Assembly: GCA_025330725.1 (NCBI GenBank)
Contig: JAIWND010000018.1
Location: 372,001-436,000, forward strand
Direction of reading: 5' to 3'
Length of the DNA: 64,000 nucleotides
DNA from: Chlamydoabsidia padenii
Lineage: Eukaryota > Mucoromycota > Mucoromycetes > Mucorales > Cunninghamellaceae
The position numbers and the translations under genes are program-made. The notes under the pieces are model-generated. The model ran no database searches and was not told where the DNA came from. It saw only the letters and a program-made list of their open reading frames with translations. Shown here piece by piece: positions 48,013 to 59,422 of the stretch. How positions within the stretch are numbered: the stretch's first letter is position 1; every line of letters starts with the position of its first letter.

Positions 48013-49297
48013 ATGGGTATTTATTTCTTTCTTCCATTGATGCACATTTTAATCAAAAGGGCACTCTTGTATGGGGGCTCCTCTATACCATCCCTGCTGT
48101 TTTATCTTTTTACCGAAAAGTACCAAGACACTCCTACTGCAGTTTTGGTTCTAATTACTGTAGCACAAATCCTCTTACCAGTCTCTTACGATGGTGCAGG
48201 TCACCTTGCGGATAATGCTATCCTGGCGGTGTTGGGTGTCTCTCTTGGTGTTGGTATGGCCTTTTATATACGTGATGTCCGGAAATGCGGTGATGATACG
48301 ACAAGGAAACGATCCCTGCCACCTTTTTACCATGTCCTGGCAAGATGGAATGAAAACGGCACACGCAACCAAGTCTCTACTGATCCAAAACCAACCAGTC
48401 TTTCCGTCATGCAACAAGACAGTCAATGGTGGTTATTACAGTCGGTGGGTTATATGCTCATCTCCATCCCCATAATGTCATTCTTTGATGGTCTACTTCG
48501 AGTCTGTCAACTACCTCCGGACACCGACACCATTCCTTACTGGTACCGATTCCCACCTCCCTGGCAAACTCTGGCTTACCATCTCGTGGCAGGATTCACC
48601 CTTCATCTTCATGTATGGATCGTTGAAATGTTTTATCGTCTCTTCCTGACTGTGCGTCTTTTTGCCACCCTCTTTTGGAAACGACAGGTGAGTCATTATC
48701 AAGAGACACGTCAATTCGTCACTCAGCCTGCGATCTTTGATCATCCTTGGCTGGCCCATTCGGCGTATAACTTGTGGTCGGTACGGTGGCATCAGATCTT
48801 CCGTCCTGGGTTTATCAAATTGGCTTATCAACCCGTACGCTCTTATTTCCCGTCCGCATGGGGTCGGGTGGTGGGTACCATGGCGGTCTTTTTGGCTTCG
48901 GGGCTCTTGCATGATTATATCTTGGTGACAATGATGGGGTATTCGGCAATTCGGACTTATCCTGGTATGCTCGGTCAACAGACCATGTTTTTTATCTTAC
49001 AGGGTGTGGCTAGTGTGGTCAGTGCTCCGGGGGCTCCTTGGTCGAATGCTTGGGCACGAATGCCAATGTGGTTGGCTCGTTTACTTACTCTGGTTTGGAT
49101 TGTTTATACTGCTCCCATCTTTGTGGACCCCTTTTTACGGATAGGATTACATAAAGAAGCCGAAGGTAACATTAAAATAAATGGCATATAACAAAGATGA
49201 TTAACTTTCTCTTTCTCTCATATTAGTACCATTATACCCAAGATCGTTTGATCCTTATATTGGCTTCCTGTGCCCTTATGGATCGATATCTGTGTAG
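48013..49297 (+). CDS. Wax synthase-like membrane acyltransferase (MBOAT_2)
   Basis: Two exons (48013-49165, 49227-49297) encode 407 residues. Around eight hydrophobic segments are visible. The wax-synthase core lies in the second half: NLWSVRWHQIFRPGF (WHQ/R-type motif) and ASGLLHDYI, whose histidine is the expected catalytic residue of the MBOAT superfamily. Relatives transfer acyl groups to fatty or terpenoid alcohols in the ER, and many fungal members decorate secondary metabolites. No biosynthetic cluster surrounds this gene, so its acceptor is unknown. The last 23 codons come from a short second exon. Confidence 0.85.
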
Positions 49298-50072
49298 ACT
49301 TGCTAGAACTTTTTCTTTTTTAGATCATCATTTTATCCCCTTCCTCCCTGTACTATGTATTACTATCCACTTGTCTTTTATATATTTATAATTAGATGCC
49401 TCAAAAGGCCATTCAATAAAACTAGACTTTTTAAATTGAAAAAGACCATAACGATAGTATCTCTGCCCTGGATACATAGTCAGATTTGGTGTAACCACTG
49501 CTCAAAGTGGAGCAGAAAAATCTAATGTCAAACCCCGCCAGTGTAGACTCACCTTGAACGTCTCTGGTCAGAGTTGCTTATACTCAATGATCATATCGCC
49601 AATTCAAGCATCAATTAAAGTGAGTAATAATTTTTGTGAGCCTGGCTATAAGATATTATGCTATAAACAGGTGTAGGTTTTTTGACTTTAGCTTGTTCAA
49701 CTGGGTTAAACTTGGATTCAATTTTTGACAGATGATGTGCTGTAGATATATATAAAGCCTTTCCAAGGGAAGCTTGGTATAATTTTAACGCCATGACAAC
49801 TCTCATCCATTCTATAGGGAAGTGGGTGTGGCGGTATTCGAAATTGTGGGAGGGGAAGTTGTCAAGGTAAGTGATATCTTTGTGGTTGATGTATCATTTA
49901 AAGGAGTTGGGAAACCCAGGCAGTTTAATGTTTATATAAGGATTGCATGAGATGACATACTGTGATGGATGGGGGAGTGGGGTAAGTGGGTAAAATTGAA
50001 ATCCCGCGGGCATTAAAAACATCCAAGGAAAACCCCGCCCCAAACCCCTCTTCTTTTACATATCCCTTCTCC
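49298..50072. other. Intergenic before the F-box gene
   Basis: Contains element variants TTCGAA-type CGGTATTCGAA near 49834 and TCAAACCCCGCC near 49526, and an exact AAATCCCG (below). No gene is supported. Confidence 0.55.
49996..50006 (+). promoter_or_regulatory. TTGAAATCCCG element upstream of the F-box gene
   Basis: Contains the exact AAATCCCG core, 67 bp before the start codon. Confidence 0.6.
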
Positions 50073-51104
50073 ATGCTAGCGACATTACCAGCTGAACTTC
50101 TTTGTTATATCTATTCATTCATACCCTATACCACCCTTAATCAAGTATCATACACCTGCCGATCCTTATACATTTCAGCACTTCCTTCACTCTACAGCAC
50201 CCTTGTCCTCAGTTTCCGGTCTCATATTCGCCAACTGGATACTGGACTACAGAATCAACAAGGTCTGTTATATCAAGTGGTACGACAACACACCAAAACC
50301 CTCGTACTCAAATGCAGACAAGGCGGTCAACATCGTCTTATCTTTGATATCACATCATTACTGAAACCACTCGCTGGCGTCCACACACTCACCTTGACCG
50401 ACTTTCACATGTTACCTGTGCGTGCAATGTATTCACTCGTCGGCCTCTTACCACAGCTGCACCAACTATCATTACGGTACTGCGATCTCGTCCACACCAC
50501 CACCCATTACTTGCCACCATCAAGTAGCGTCACACGATTAGAATGCTACTGGACTAATATCCCCAAGGCGGCAGTGGCACCTTTTTTATCCGGCCTGCCC
50601 TTATTAACCCAAGCCAAACTGCTAGCCAATCATAACCGACATGTGATGGCGAATAATCATCTCTTGGCCGTTCTCCCGCGCACCTGCCCAGCCATTGACG
50701 ATCTCGAGGTGGGGTTACAAGAAATCGGCGACGATACGGTGGTGGGGTGCCTGCAAAGGTATGGATCACAATTACAACGGTTGTCTTTACGAAGCTCATC
50801 GGTGACGATCTTGCACGCCATTCAACTGTATACACCTTGGGTCCAAGATCTCACATTGCGTTTGAATACACGCGAGGAGGAGGATGATGGACACATGTTG
50901 GTGTCGGTCTTGTCCCACTGTCATCGACTCGAACGTGTCCAGGTCGATGCCTTGCCGCCTATTCTTCGTCAAGCACTTGGACAAGACGAGAACAAACGAT
51001 ATCATGGGACAAAATTGGAGACGATGATAAAAGATCGTTTGGAAAAGACATTTGTGTTGGATCATGATCAATTGACTGGAATCCGATCACTGGCCCCTCT
51101 TTAG
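50073..51104 (+). CDS. F-box/leucine-rich-repeat-like protein
   Basis: Single exon, 343 residues. An F-box is at residues 1-45: LATLPAELLCYIYSFIP, then QVSYTCRSLYISALPSLY. It is followed by irregular leucine-rich repeats (HTLTLTDF, HQLSLRYCDL, TRLECYW, QRLSLRSSS, QDLTLRLN, ERVQVDALP). F-box proteins bring substrates to SCF ubiquitin ligases through Skp1. The target is unknown. An open frame extends upstream to 49986 but begins with GTG and would overlap the promoter element, so I use the ATG directly before the F-box. Confidence 0.88.
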   Translation: MLATLPAELLCYIYSFIPYTTLNQVSYTCRSLYISALPSLYSTLVLSFRSHIRQLDTGLQNQQGLLYQVVRQHTKTLVLKCRQGGQHRLIFDITSLLKPLAGVHTLTLTDFHMLPVRAMYSLVGLLPQLHQLSLRYCDLVHTTTHYLPPSSSVTRLECYWTNIPKAAVAPFLSGLPLLTQAKLLANHNRHVMANNHLLAVLPRTCPAIDDLEVGLQEIGDDTVVGCLQRYGSQLQRLSLRSSSVTILHAIQLYTPWVQDLTLRLNTREEEDDGHMLVSVLSHCHRLERVQVDALPPILRQALGQDENKRYHGTKLETMIKDRLEKTFVLDHDQLTGIRSLAPL

Positions 51105-51256
51105 AAGATAAAATACCCACCTTTTGTACAATAACATTTAATCCTAGTCTTTGTAATGTAGAATACTAATAAAAACGTCTTTATTATTACATATTGGTCC
51201 TTGTCATTAATGTTTATATATAAATTAAACAAAAAGGTCTTTTATTGTTGTAATTG

Positions 51257-51288
51257 TGTATGTATGTATGTATGTATGTATGTATGTA
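51257..51288. repeat. (GTAT)n microsatellite
   Basis: About eight tandem GTAT units in the convergent spacer between the F-box and RhoGEF genes. Confidence 0.95.
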
Positions 51289-51347
51289 GGTAGGGTAATA
51301 AAAATAAGAATAAAAAAACAGAGTAATAATGATTAATAAGGTAAGTA

Positions 51348-53275
51348 TTATTGTTGTGCCTTGTTCATGGCGATGGCAAGAGAAGTCAAGATCATGCGGG
51401 CACGACGGATATGATGATAATCAGGATGAGACACTTCGGTATGTTTTTGTAGATCAGCCAGTAAGAGTCCATAACGAGCCACACGTTGAATAGGAATGAT
51501 CAAGTAATCATGGACATAAAACTGATTCGTCTCCTTCCGCAGGGCGAGCTTTTCTTGATACATGGCAAATCCCTTGTTATGTTGTGATCGTTGATCGAGT
51601 TTTTTCCGATTGAGTTTGTAATCCACCGCACATCTTAAGAACACGACGAATTGATTCGCCATGGCACAAATCTCTTTACCCAGCAAGAGTTGGTTGTTTG
51701 GTGAAGGTAACAACCGAGCATCATCGTTCATTTGTAATGGAAGGTTGGTGGTGTGTTGCCGAGTCTCCTCCTGAGAGACACATGGTGGATGATCGAGATA
51801 AGGAGCCATGGACCGGATCAATTGGGAAGAGCATTGCATTAAATCGGGTAAATTCGAAAAGATGTCCAAATCCGATGTTCGTGTAAATGCGCTATTTCGG
51901 TCCAAAGATAGTTGTAAAGGATCACCAAACATCTAATAATACAATACATTGATTATTAGCTCCGATATCTGATGATAATTTCTACTTTTTTTTTTTTCAC
52001 ATGCTTACCACTTTTGTGTAGTACAATTGATTCCAAAATGTCACTTCCGTCAAATAGAATTCGCGCAAAATAAATTTTCTTGTTAATGCATTGCGTTCCC
52101 GTTTTTCATTTGACTAAACAACAATAAACATGATAAGTAATATATTTATATATATATATATATATATATATTTTGGGACTTACCAGAGTAACAGGAGGAG
52201 GAAGAGTACCCTCATCGCCTTGACCCTTTTTCAAAGAGTCTACCAAAGAATCATGCCATGCTCGGAATGCCTTCTTTTCCCGTTTACCACTTGTTCGTCG
52301 TCGTAAAGGTCGAGATCGAGGTGCCATTGCTGAGAATGATAAAAGACAACGTTGTTCTTTATCATATACATCTTCTTCTGGAGGAGCCAAGTAAGGAGAA
52401 GCTGGTGACATTAGTGCAGGTGAAGCAAATGATCGCATCATGACGGATTCTTCAGGTGTAGTAGGATCCAAAGGTCGTGGTGGACAACTAGATCGTCGCC
52501 GTATTCTGTTCTTGTTTCCCATCAATGATAAATCCAATACTGATTCTTGTTGTGAATCAAACCAAGACAAGGAAGCAGGCGTGGATGATCGTTCGAATGG
52601 TTGTTGATCCAGATCATTTTGAGAGAGTGATTTCTGTTTCTTGTCTTGGTCGTTACAATGTAATGCTGACATGAGTAATTGTGGTGGTGGTTCAGGTGGA
52701 TTGATGGATGGTCGTTGTTGGTCCTGTTGCTGTTGTTGTTGTTTCTTGCCCAATTTATCACTAGTACTTAATCGAAGACGTGACACTAATGGTAAGAATC
52801 GTTTCTTCTTCTTTTGTTGATTGGGTTCAGACATGGATCGAAGTGGAGCATGTCGTTCTTGGTCTTGTTGTTTGAAAATCAATGAAGTTGATCGAGGAGG
52901 TGACATTGTTGTTGTTGTTGTTGTTGATGATGAAGAGACTGATGTGGTGGGTACAGGTGCAATAGGTGGTAATGGTGGTGCATGACAAGAGGTGGGTGAT
53001 ATGGTGGGTGATATTGTAGGTGAAGAAGTCAATTCGCTCATACTAGATCTGCCACTTGATGATCGACTACCCCGACTGTTGTTTCGACTACTGGGAGGTG
53101 TAGGAAGGTTGTATTGTACCCATGAGGCAAACTTGGACCTTCGGTAAGGATCTGTAGGTAAGGAGATTCGACGTAGTTCTTTTTCTTCCATATCACCTAT
53201 TTGAATCATGGAGTCAGGTCTGTTGTTATCACTAAGGCCAAGACAACTAAACCGGCCTTCAATGTCGTTCGCCAT
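51348..53275 (-). CDS. RhoGEF (DH domain) protein without a PH domain
   Basis: Three exons (53275-52184, 52113-52009, 51932-51348) encode 593 residues. The first 360 residues are low-complexity (Ser/Thr/Pro/Gln-rich) with basic clusters. The DH domain follows at about 368-590: KFILREFYLTEVTFWNQL (conserved region 1), and IIPIQRVARYGLLLADL (conserved region 3, with the PIQR-Y-LL core that contacts Rho GTPases), ending in the last helix. The protein stops directly after the DH domain, so the usual PH domain is absent. It likely activates a Rho/Cdc42-type GTPase in polarity. It is divergent from the TPR gene with 248 bp between start codons. Confidence 0.87.
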
Positions 53276-53449
53276 GGTCGTTGATTAAGTTAGAGTGAGA
53301 GAGTAAGACAAAAAGTAAAACAAAAAAAAAAAAAGAAAGGGACCTAAAAAAAAAAAAATTCCATTGGAGACTTTATCTTTGTCGTCTCACATCGGTGCTT
53401 GAAATTCAACAGATTTGCCGGCACGCCATTCAAAATAGGCAAACGGTAG

Positions 53450-53460
53450 CGGGATTTTAA
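53450..53460 (+). promoter_or_regulatory. CGGGATTTTAA element in the RhoGEF/TPR bidirectional promoter
   Basis: Exact CGGGATTT core, 67-74 bp before the TPR start and about 175 bp before the RhoGEF start on the other strand. Confidence 0.6.
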
Positions 53461-53523
53461 TAAATGGGGGCCCTTTTCCCGTGGGTGCCGAGACCAAAAA
53501 CAAACATTCTTTTCCTCTCCATC

Positions 53524-54195
53524 ATGTTTTTACGTCGTGCTTTAACTCTACAACTTTGTAAATCTCGAACAACTGTCTGTCTACGACGATTATCGCCAAG
53601 TTACCGCCCTGTCACCTACTTACAAAATAGAGGTAAATTAGAGAAAGAAAAAACCTCATCCACTTTCTTATGCTCCTTGATACCTTCCAAAAAAAAAAAA
53701 AAAGGATTCCAATCTAGTATTAAACGACAAGATCGCCTCTCAGATGCGGAACATCAAATGAATCTCGGCACCGATCAGTTAAATCAAGGCATGATTGATA
53801 TGGCGATGAATCATTACCACCGGTCCGTGCAACTCGCCCCAACAGCCGCAGGCTACTTTAACATTGGTGTTTGTTACTTTCAAATGGGTAAACACAAGGA
53901 CGCCATTCAATCGTTTGAAAAAGCCTTACAACTCGATCCCAACGCTGCCGATGCTCACACGAATATCGCCTCTGCCTATTTGATGATGAGCGACGTCCAG
54001 CCTGCGATTACTCACCTCGAAAAGGCGTCTAATTTTAACCCGCTGGATGGTGAAATCCATTATAATCTTGGGTGTGTCTATGAAGCCACCGGGAAACTGA
54101 ACGATGCGAAAACTCGGTTTGAACGGGCTCATGTGCTAGGGATCTCACAGGCCACCGCTGCTTTGGACAAGTTGAACAAGAAGATGGCCAATTAG
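53524..54195 (+). CDS. Mitochondrial TPR-repeat protein
   Basis: The N-terminus (MFLRRALTLQLCKSRTTVCLRR) is an arginine-rich, acid-free amphipathic presequence, so mitochondrial import is likely. Tandem tetratricopeptide repeats follow: QMNLGTDQLNQGMIDMAM, GYFNIGVCYFQMGKHKDAI, ADAHTNIASAYLMM and GEIHYNLGCVYEATGKL. TPR arrays bind partner proteins; the role here is unknown. A probable 72-nt intron (53633-53704, GTAAAT...AAG) joins LQNRG to FQSSIKRQ and gives 199 residues. It is in frame and open, so an unspliced 223-residue form with a KKKKK stretch is also formally possible. Confidence 0.8.
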   Translation: MFLRRALTLQLCKSRTTVCLRRLSPSYRPVTYLQNRGKLEKEKTSSTFLCSLIPSKKKKKGFQSSIKRQDRLSDAEHQMNLGTDQLNQGMIDMAMNHYHRSVQLAPTAAGYFNIGVCYFQMGKHKDAIQSFEKALQLDPNAADAHTNIASAYLMMSDVQPAITHLEKASNFNPLDGEIHYNLGCVYEATGKLNDAKTRFERAHVLGISQATAALDKLNKKMAN

Positions 54196-54355
54196 ATTAG
54201 CTGTAGATAGATAGATAGATAATAGTATATAGTTATATAAAAAAAAAAGCCCCAACAATAAAATAGTCTTGTATTGATTGATCCGACAACATAATGCTGT
54301 AGATAACATTTATTGATAATAATAACATATAAAGTAACTAATTAGACTAAAGAAT

Positions 54356-57300
54356 CTACTGATTTCCAATATGCACCGATCGTAATACTCTAACATAAAT
54401 GAACTATTGGTTAGTATTGGGTTCCCTGTTATACCGAACTCTTACCTTGCAACGTTTTCCAATGCCTTCCGATGAGTACGTTCCCTTGAATTGAGTAGAT
54501 TTGAAGTACTGGTTGCCGAGGGTAATCCACGTAATAACCTGAATACAATAAAAAGTCAGTTTAGTCAGTCCAAATCCCCCGATTATCCCCTCACTTACTT
54601 GTCAAATAAGATCACCACGTCGGCACCTTTCACCCGGTTGTATAGTTTACTACGTAAGTGAGGGGTCAAGTATTCTTCCGGATTATCACTAATGGCCAAT
54701 TGGATCAACTATTAAGAAAAAGCAAACATGTGGTTCGTTAAGTGTCATAGTTGTATTTTTTTTTTGTTTATTTCTTTGGTACCTGTCGGAGTTCATAAGA
54801 GGTATCCACCACCGTAGGATCACCCAAGCTGTGGATGAATTCTTCCAAAAAGTGTACATCCGTATCGAAATTTACCAATGCTTCAGGAGTAATAGCAGGA
54901 CAATCTGGTGATAAAAGAAGATTCTATAGTTTATATGGTTAGTAAATTATTCCAAATCATTTTTATATGTGTGTCTTACCTTTAAACTATTACAGAGATG
55001 TTCTAGAGCATCAAAGTACAATAAACTTTTGATAGATTCAGGTAGATTCAATAAGGCAGCATTAGTGACATTGGTCAAAAAGGTAACAAGATCTTGAAGA
55101 TGTGGACTAGGCTGTTTTTGTACTTCATGCGTTTCCCTATAGTTGTAAATATATGAATAAGCAATTCCCTCCCTCCCACCTTTCTTTTGTCTTACCAATC
55201 ATAATCGGAGAGTTCTAGGAATTCATCAAGTTTTGCATTGACCAATTCAAAAATACGTTTTTCCGCCTTTCTTCGAGTTTCCTTGAAGATAGAAGTCGCC
55301 TTGAGATGAATTCGTCCAGATCGGTGGAATGACCTTGTTTCCATCAACAACATTTCAAAATCAGGGCATGTCGATTCAAAGTATTCAATGTTGATGATGA
55401 TTTGCACGATTTGTGAGAGATTGGTTGATCGAAGTTTTTCGAGTAGGATTGCATTGACAATACCGATCAGTAAACTATCCACCGCCTTTAGTAAAAAAAT
55501 CAATAAGGTTAATATGGTTTAAATATGTTTGATCCTTCCCATCCCCATTTTATACTAACCTTTTTCAAAATATCGTCCATTTCACCGTGTGTTTGAGAGA
55601 ATCCTTCAGAGAATTGATAGAATTGGTGGACAAAGGCACTGACATCGCGGCAACATGTCGGAAACACTTTGGAGAAGGGTAGTCGTAAAGGGAATCTACA
55701 TATATAAAACTATATTAGTATCATTATCAATTTACGTGTCTGTTTTTACCCATAGCGTTGTAGGAATTCACGATCAGGTCTAAATCGGGTATATTGCATG
55801 ACTTCCCGGAGTTCTTCGTCGTTTTCCACTGTCATTGGCATACATTCATCTTCTTCTACAATCTAATAGACAACATTAGTGATCCTAATTTGTTATATAT
55901 TTATTATTTATATCCTCCTTTACCTTTTCAAAGACTTGACTGTATTCATGTATCAACAATTCAGAGTATCGCTGGAAGAGGGCCAATAGGGTTTCTTGAA
56001 GTGGTTTCACCGTGTAATCGAATCCCTATGATAAAGATGAACCAAGTATGAGTTGATCCGTATAGTGTGTTCTTCATTTTACCTCCAAGGTTTGTATAAA
56101 GATCAACAAACAGTATTTGACACGTAGGAAGAGTTCAGGGTCACGACATCCTTTTAAACTTTCAGAGACAACTGTAATCACCCTTCCAGTAACCATTTCC
56201 CACAAAGCATCGATCTGTATCAATAATAATAATGATAATTGATTCATCCATTGTTATCACCTTTTCCCTTCTTTTGTTACCTCTGATCGACTTCGGAAAT
56301 CCTGTGTGCTATGTAAGACAATATGTTCAATAATAAAGAATCCAACAATATCTTGTAGTAGTGTTTCAAACGCAGCAAAGTTCCCATCACGTAGATTGAC
56401 AGGAGCAGAGAGAGCCAAGTTTGCTTGAGCCTAAATAACATGACAGTTTAAGTATATTCATATTCATTTCATCATTTTACTTTTATTCCTTACCCGTCGA
56501 TCTTCTTCATAGGATGTTTTGAATTCTTGTCGTTGACCCAGAGTATCATAGACATGTATACATTTGAAGAGAGGTTCAAAATCAATATTAATTTCATCCA
56601 CAATACTAGCTATAAATATAAAAAAAGTCAGTTCATTCATCCTAGTCATCTACCAAATGTACTTACATTCTAATCCTTCATTCACAACCATTTCAATAGC
56701 AGAGTTGATATTATGATGTTGAAGATACTTGAGTTTAGGATTTTCCGCCGTTTTCATCCGCCACCGGTCTTGACGTTCCTGCATCCTTTGCATAGCCATA
56801 GATCCAATTTCTCTTGATATTTCCCGCACCCTTGCGAGCCATTCTTTTAGATCAGAAGTGGCCCATTCCTTCACTGTATTTTCCTTTACAGGGACACTTT
56901 GAGCTAAATATAAAAAATAAAAAGTAAAAAAAAGTATGAGTATGCGTGTGTGTGTCTCCTCCTTCTTCTTTTTAATACCTAATGCTTTGGCAAAACTATA
57001 TTGAGATATAGATTGTAATTGTTGATATTTCAAATCACCAAGTGTTTTAAGAGTTGAATAGTATTTGTGTTGTTCTAATTGCTGGTCTGCCTTGTTCGCC
57101 AATTCAAGCACCACTAAACTAGACTGTATAGCGTGAATAGCATCATCTACGTTTTGTTGAACCCGTCGTGCCTCCATCCATTCCCGTCGTTGTAGAGTCA
57201 CCAAATTGCCTGTAGATTGTAGTTTTTGGTTAACAGAGGTAATCTTGTCTTTTAACGAGATCGACCCTTGGCGTACTTTTAAAAGTTCGTCAACAGCATG

Positions 57301-57550
57301 TACAAATTCCTACACACATGAAAAGAAAAAAGAATTAAAAGATGATAAACAGTTATTATGGGGTACTTGCCTGATAATGAGCATTACACATGCGTTCGAT
57401 TTCTCCATCCTTTTTACGAATGTATTTATCAAGTTGGTCCAGTGTTTCCGAATCATCCATCGTGCCAGCAAGTGCAAGGTCCAACCCACTGGAGGATACA
57501 ATCGAGTCGCCCAACGAGATGGATGTGGGAATACCCTCCTTTACTGTCAT
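54356..57550 (-). CDS. SEC15: Exocyst complex subunit SEC15 (EXOC6)
   Basis: Fifteen exons (57550-57371, 57309-56979, 56903-56667, 56609-56494, 56430-56281, 56214-56083, 56025-55924, 55862-55750, 55695-55560, 55485-55196, 55136-54980, 54923-54783, 54708-54599, 54538-54446, 54389-54356) encode 773 residues with consistent phase. The coiled-coil N-terminus has EIERMCNAHYQEFVHAVDELL, and helical-bundle segments include FYQFSEGF and LNLPESIKSLLYFDALE. The end, RKALENVARVLRSV, matches the C-terminus of EXOC6. Sec15 is the Rab (Sec4) effector of the vesicle-tethering exocyst at growth sites. Intron 1 (57370-57310) starts GC rather than GT. At the last intron two AGs two bases apart exist; the first preserves the family C-terminus. 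Confidence 0.94.
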
Positions 57551-57632
57551 TTGGAGTTTATTTATGGCAAGTGGAAAGAGAAGAAAAAAAAAAACCAAGA
57601 GAGAAATCTCGCACGATTCCAATTAAATCAGA

Positions 57633-57644
57633 TTTCAAATCCCG
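57633..57644 (-). promoter_or_regulatory. TTTCAAATCCCG element upstream of SEC15
   Basis: Exact core, 87 bp before the start codon; on the coding strand CGGGATTTGAAA. Confidence 0.65.
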
Positions 57645-58587
57645 ATACTGAACTGGGAATGGCTCCGGATGATCATCCCGTTGAATTGAAATATACTAAA
57701 CATTAGTTTAAAAAAAAGTTTCCTGGTGTGCTATTTTGGGAGAGAAGGATGAAGACGAAAGCATTGTCTCGTCATTTGAACGATGATCTTTTCCATAAAA
57801 ACATGATGCATATTGTGCCTCATACACATATTGTATGTTTAACCCACCAGCTATCCTATTACGATATGGTCAAAATAAAGACTGTCTTTTGTATTGAGAA
57901 AACATATTCTTATACCAAACTATTTACATTCATGCACATACATCATTTCATCTGGTTTTACGTGTTCGCGTATCTTTGATTTTTGAAACCCCGCCATGTC
58001 ATTTTTCTTTTCTTGCATGATGGCTCCTAGTTAATCTATTTGGAAGCGAAGAATCAAAAGTCTTGCGCTATCGTGTTTTGAAAAGACAAACGGTTCATTT
58101 ATCTCTTTGCTTTCGCAGCTCCATTCTCCGTGGTCTTTCTTCTCTTCTTCGCCACCCCCTAAAGTATATGGCACACTATAACATATTAGAACTTTAAAAG
58201 AATGATTAGATAAACATTAATTGCAAAAGATACGTCTTGCTTGAAGAGATAGCAAGGCCTCCCCCAACATACAGGTTTGCATGAACGACGGAGTTAATTT
58301 TGAAATCCCGATAATGTTTTCTTTTTTAATCATCACTACTTTGGTTGTTTCTATTTCCATACCATCCGACAAAAGAAATCTATGAATGGGAGAGGGGATT
58401 TTTCACGATAGGGTTGTAATACGATTACCTCGTGCGAAAACAAGTGTCATCAATGTTTAGGGGATCCGATAAAGAATACTATCACATGTGCACCGAGTGA
58501 ATGATCCTGATACCAAGATTCTTCCTCACTCTTTTTGAGATCAAATGATGTGCTTCACCATTTATGGGCAAAATAACAAGTTTTATC

Positions 58588-58774
58588 ATGGAAGAGGAAC
58601 AAAGTTTAGTGCGAGTCTTGATTGGTCAATGGGCGGAGTTTGCCGTGCGAGAATTGGGCAATAGGTAACCCACTATAAACTCTATCAAGTCATGTTCCCA
58701 ATGGAGTTGATTTCTTTCCCCTTCCTTTACCTTTGGGTTCCTTCACATGTAGCTATGCAAATCAGTACCAATGA
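58588..58774 (+). CDS. Possible micro-protein gene (two exons)
   Basis: ATG 58588 opens MEEEQSLVRVLIGQWAEF, ending at a donor after Asn25 (exon 58588-58664). The intron 58665-58752 ends in a pyrimidine tract and TGTAG, and exon 2 (58753-58774) adds SYANQYQ and a stop, 32 residues in all. The composition is protein-like and the splice sites are good, and the shared element lies 278 bp upstream. It could also be the remnant of a longer lost gene. Confidence 0.3.
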
Positions 58775-59277
58775 GTGTCAGAGGTAATGAAAACGGGGTT
58801 CGAATATTCACACTGGCGATGATATATACATAGTGAATACAGAAAAGGATTAACCAATGAGAGGTAGTGACTTTATCTGTGTAACCATTCGCAATTGGTA
58901 AAAGAGATAAGTTTAATGAGGACCTGTGATGTGAAAAAGAGGATATCTTGCGCGATAGGCTCAAATTAGTGATTCATTAGAATACTTTTTATAGGATCTG
59001 GTTTGAAACATACTGTCACTTTATTGCTTCTTGTAAAGGGTAATATATATGACCCAAAAGTAATGATGTTATAAATAAAATATACCAGTAAAATCGATTT
59101 GACATGTTTATCTTTATTAATGATCGGGTTACTGGTTCCTTTTCTTATCAGTACTTTTGTTTTCTTTGGTTTACGGTACCACCTTATAATAATTGTACCC
59201 CAGTATTTCATTAACTCACTGCATCAAAACGATCTTCCCTTTTTCAAAGTGGGAGGGGGCCATTCATCCTTCCGATA

Positions 59278-59289
59278 TTTCAAATCCCG
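59278..59289 (+). promoter_or_regulatory. TTTCAAATCCCG element upstream of the MHR-type regulator
   Basis: Exact core, 134 bp before the start codon, preceded by CCGATA so that it forms a partial palindrome. Confidence 0.65.
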
Positions 59290-59422
59290 ATGAGAGGAAA
59301 TGTAGATAATGTGTCACTTCGTCTGTGTCACCCAAGCGGTTATTTTAAAATGAAGAAAAAGGGAAAATTACTTTTCCCACCTCTCTTTTCTCTCTTTTTC
59401 CCACTTTATTAATTCACTACTC

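Larger units (their letters stand above)
57551..59422. other. Intergenic with several elements
   Basis: Beyond the SEC15 promoter it contains TGAAACCCCG near 57981, an exact TTTGAAATCCCG at 58299-58310, and the element before the next gene. One possible micro-gene is listed separately. Confidence 0.5.

Noticed and set aside
49986..50072. N-terminal extension of the F-box protein
   Set aside because: It starts with GTG and runs through the promoter element; the ATG at 50073 begins the F-box.
54387..54390. Second acceptor AG of the last SEC15 intron
   Set aside because: It would end the protein in SITIGAYWKSVDSLV, whereas the first AG gives the AxxLR ending typical of EXOC6.
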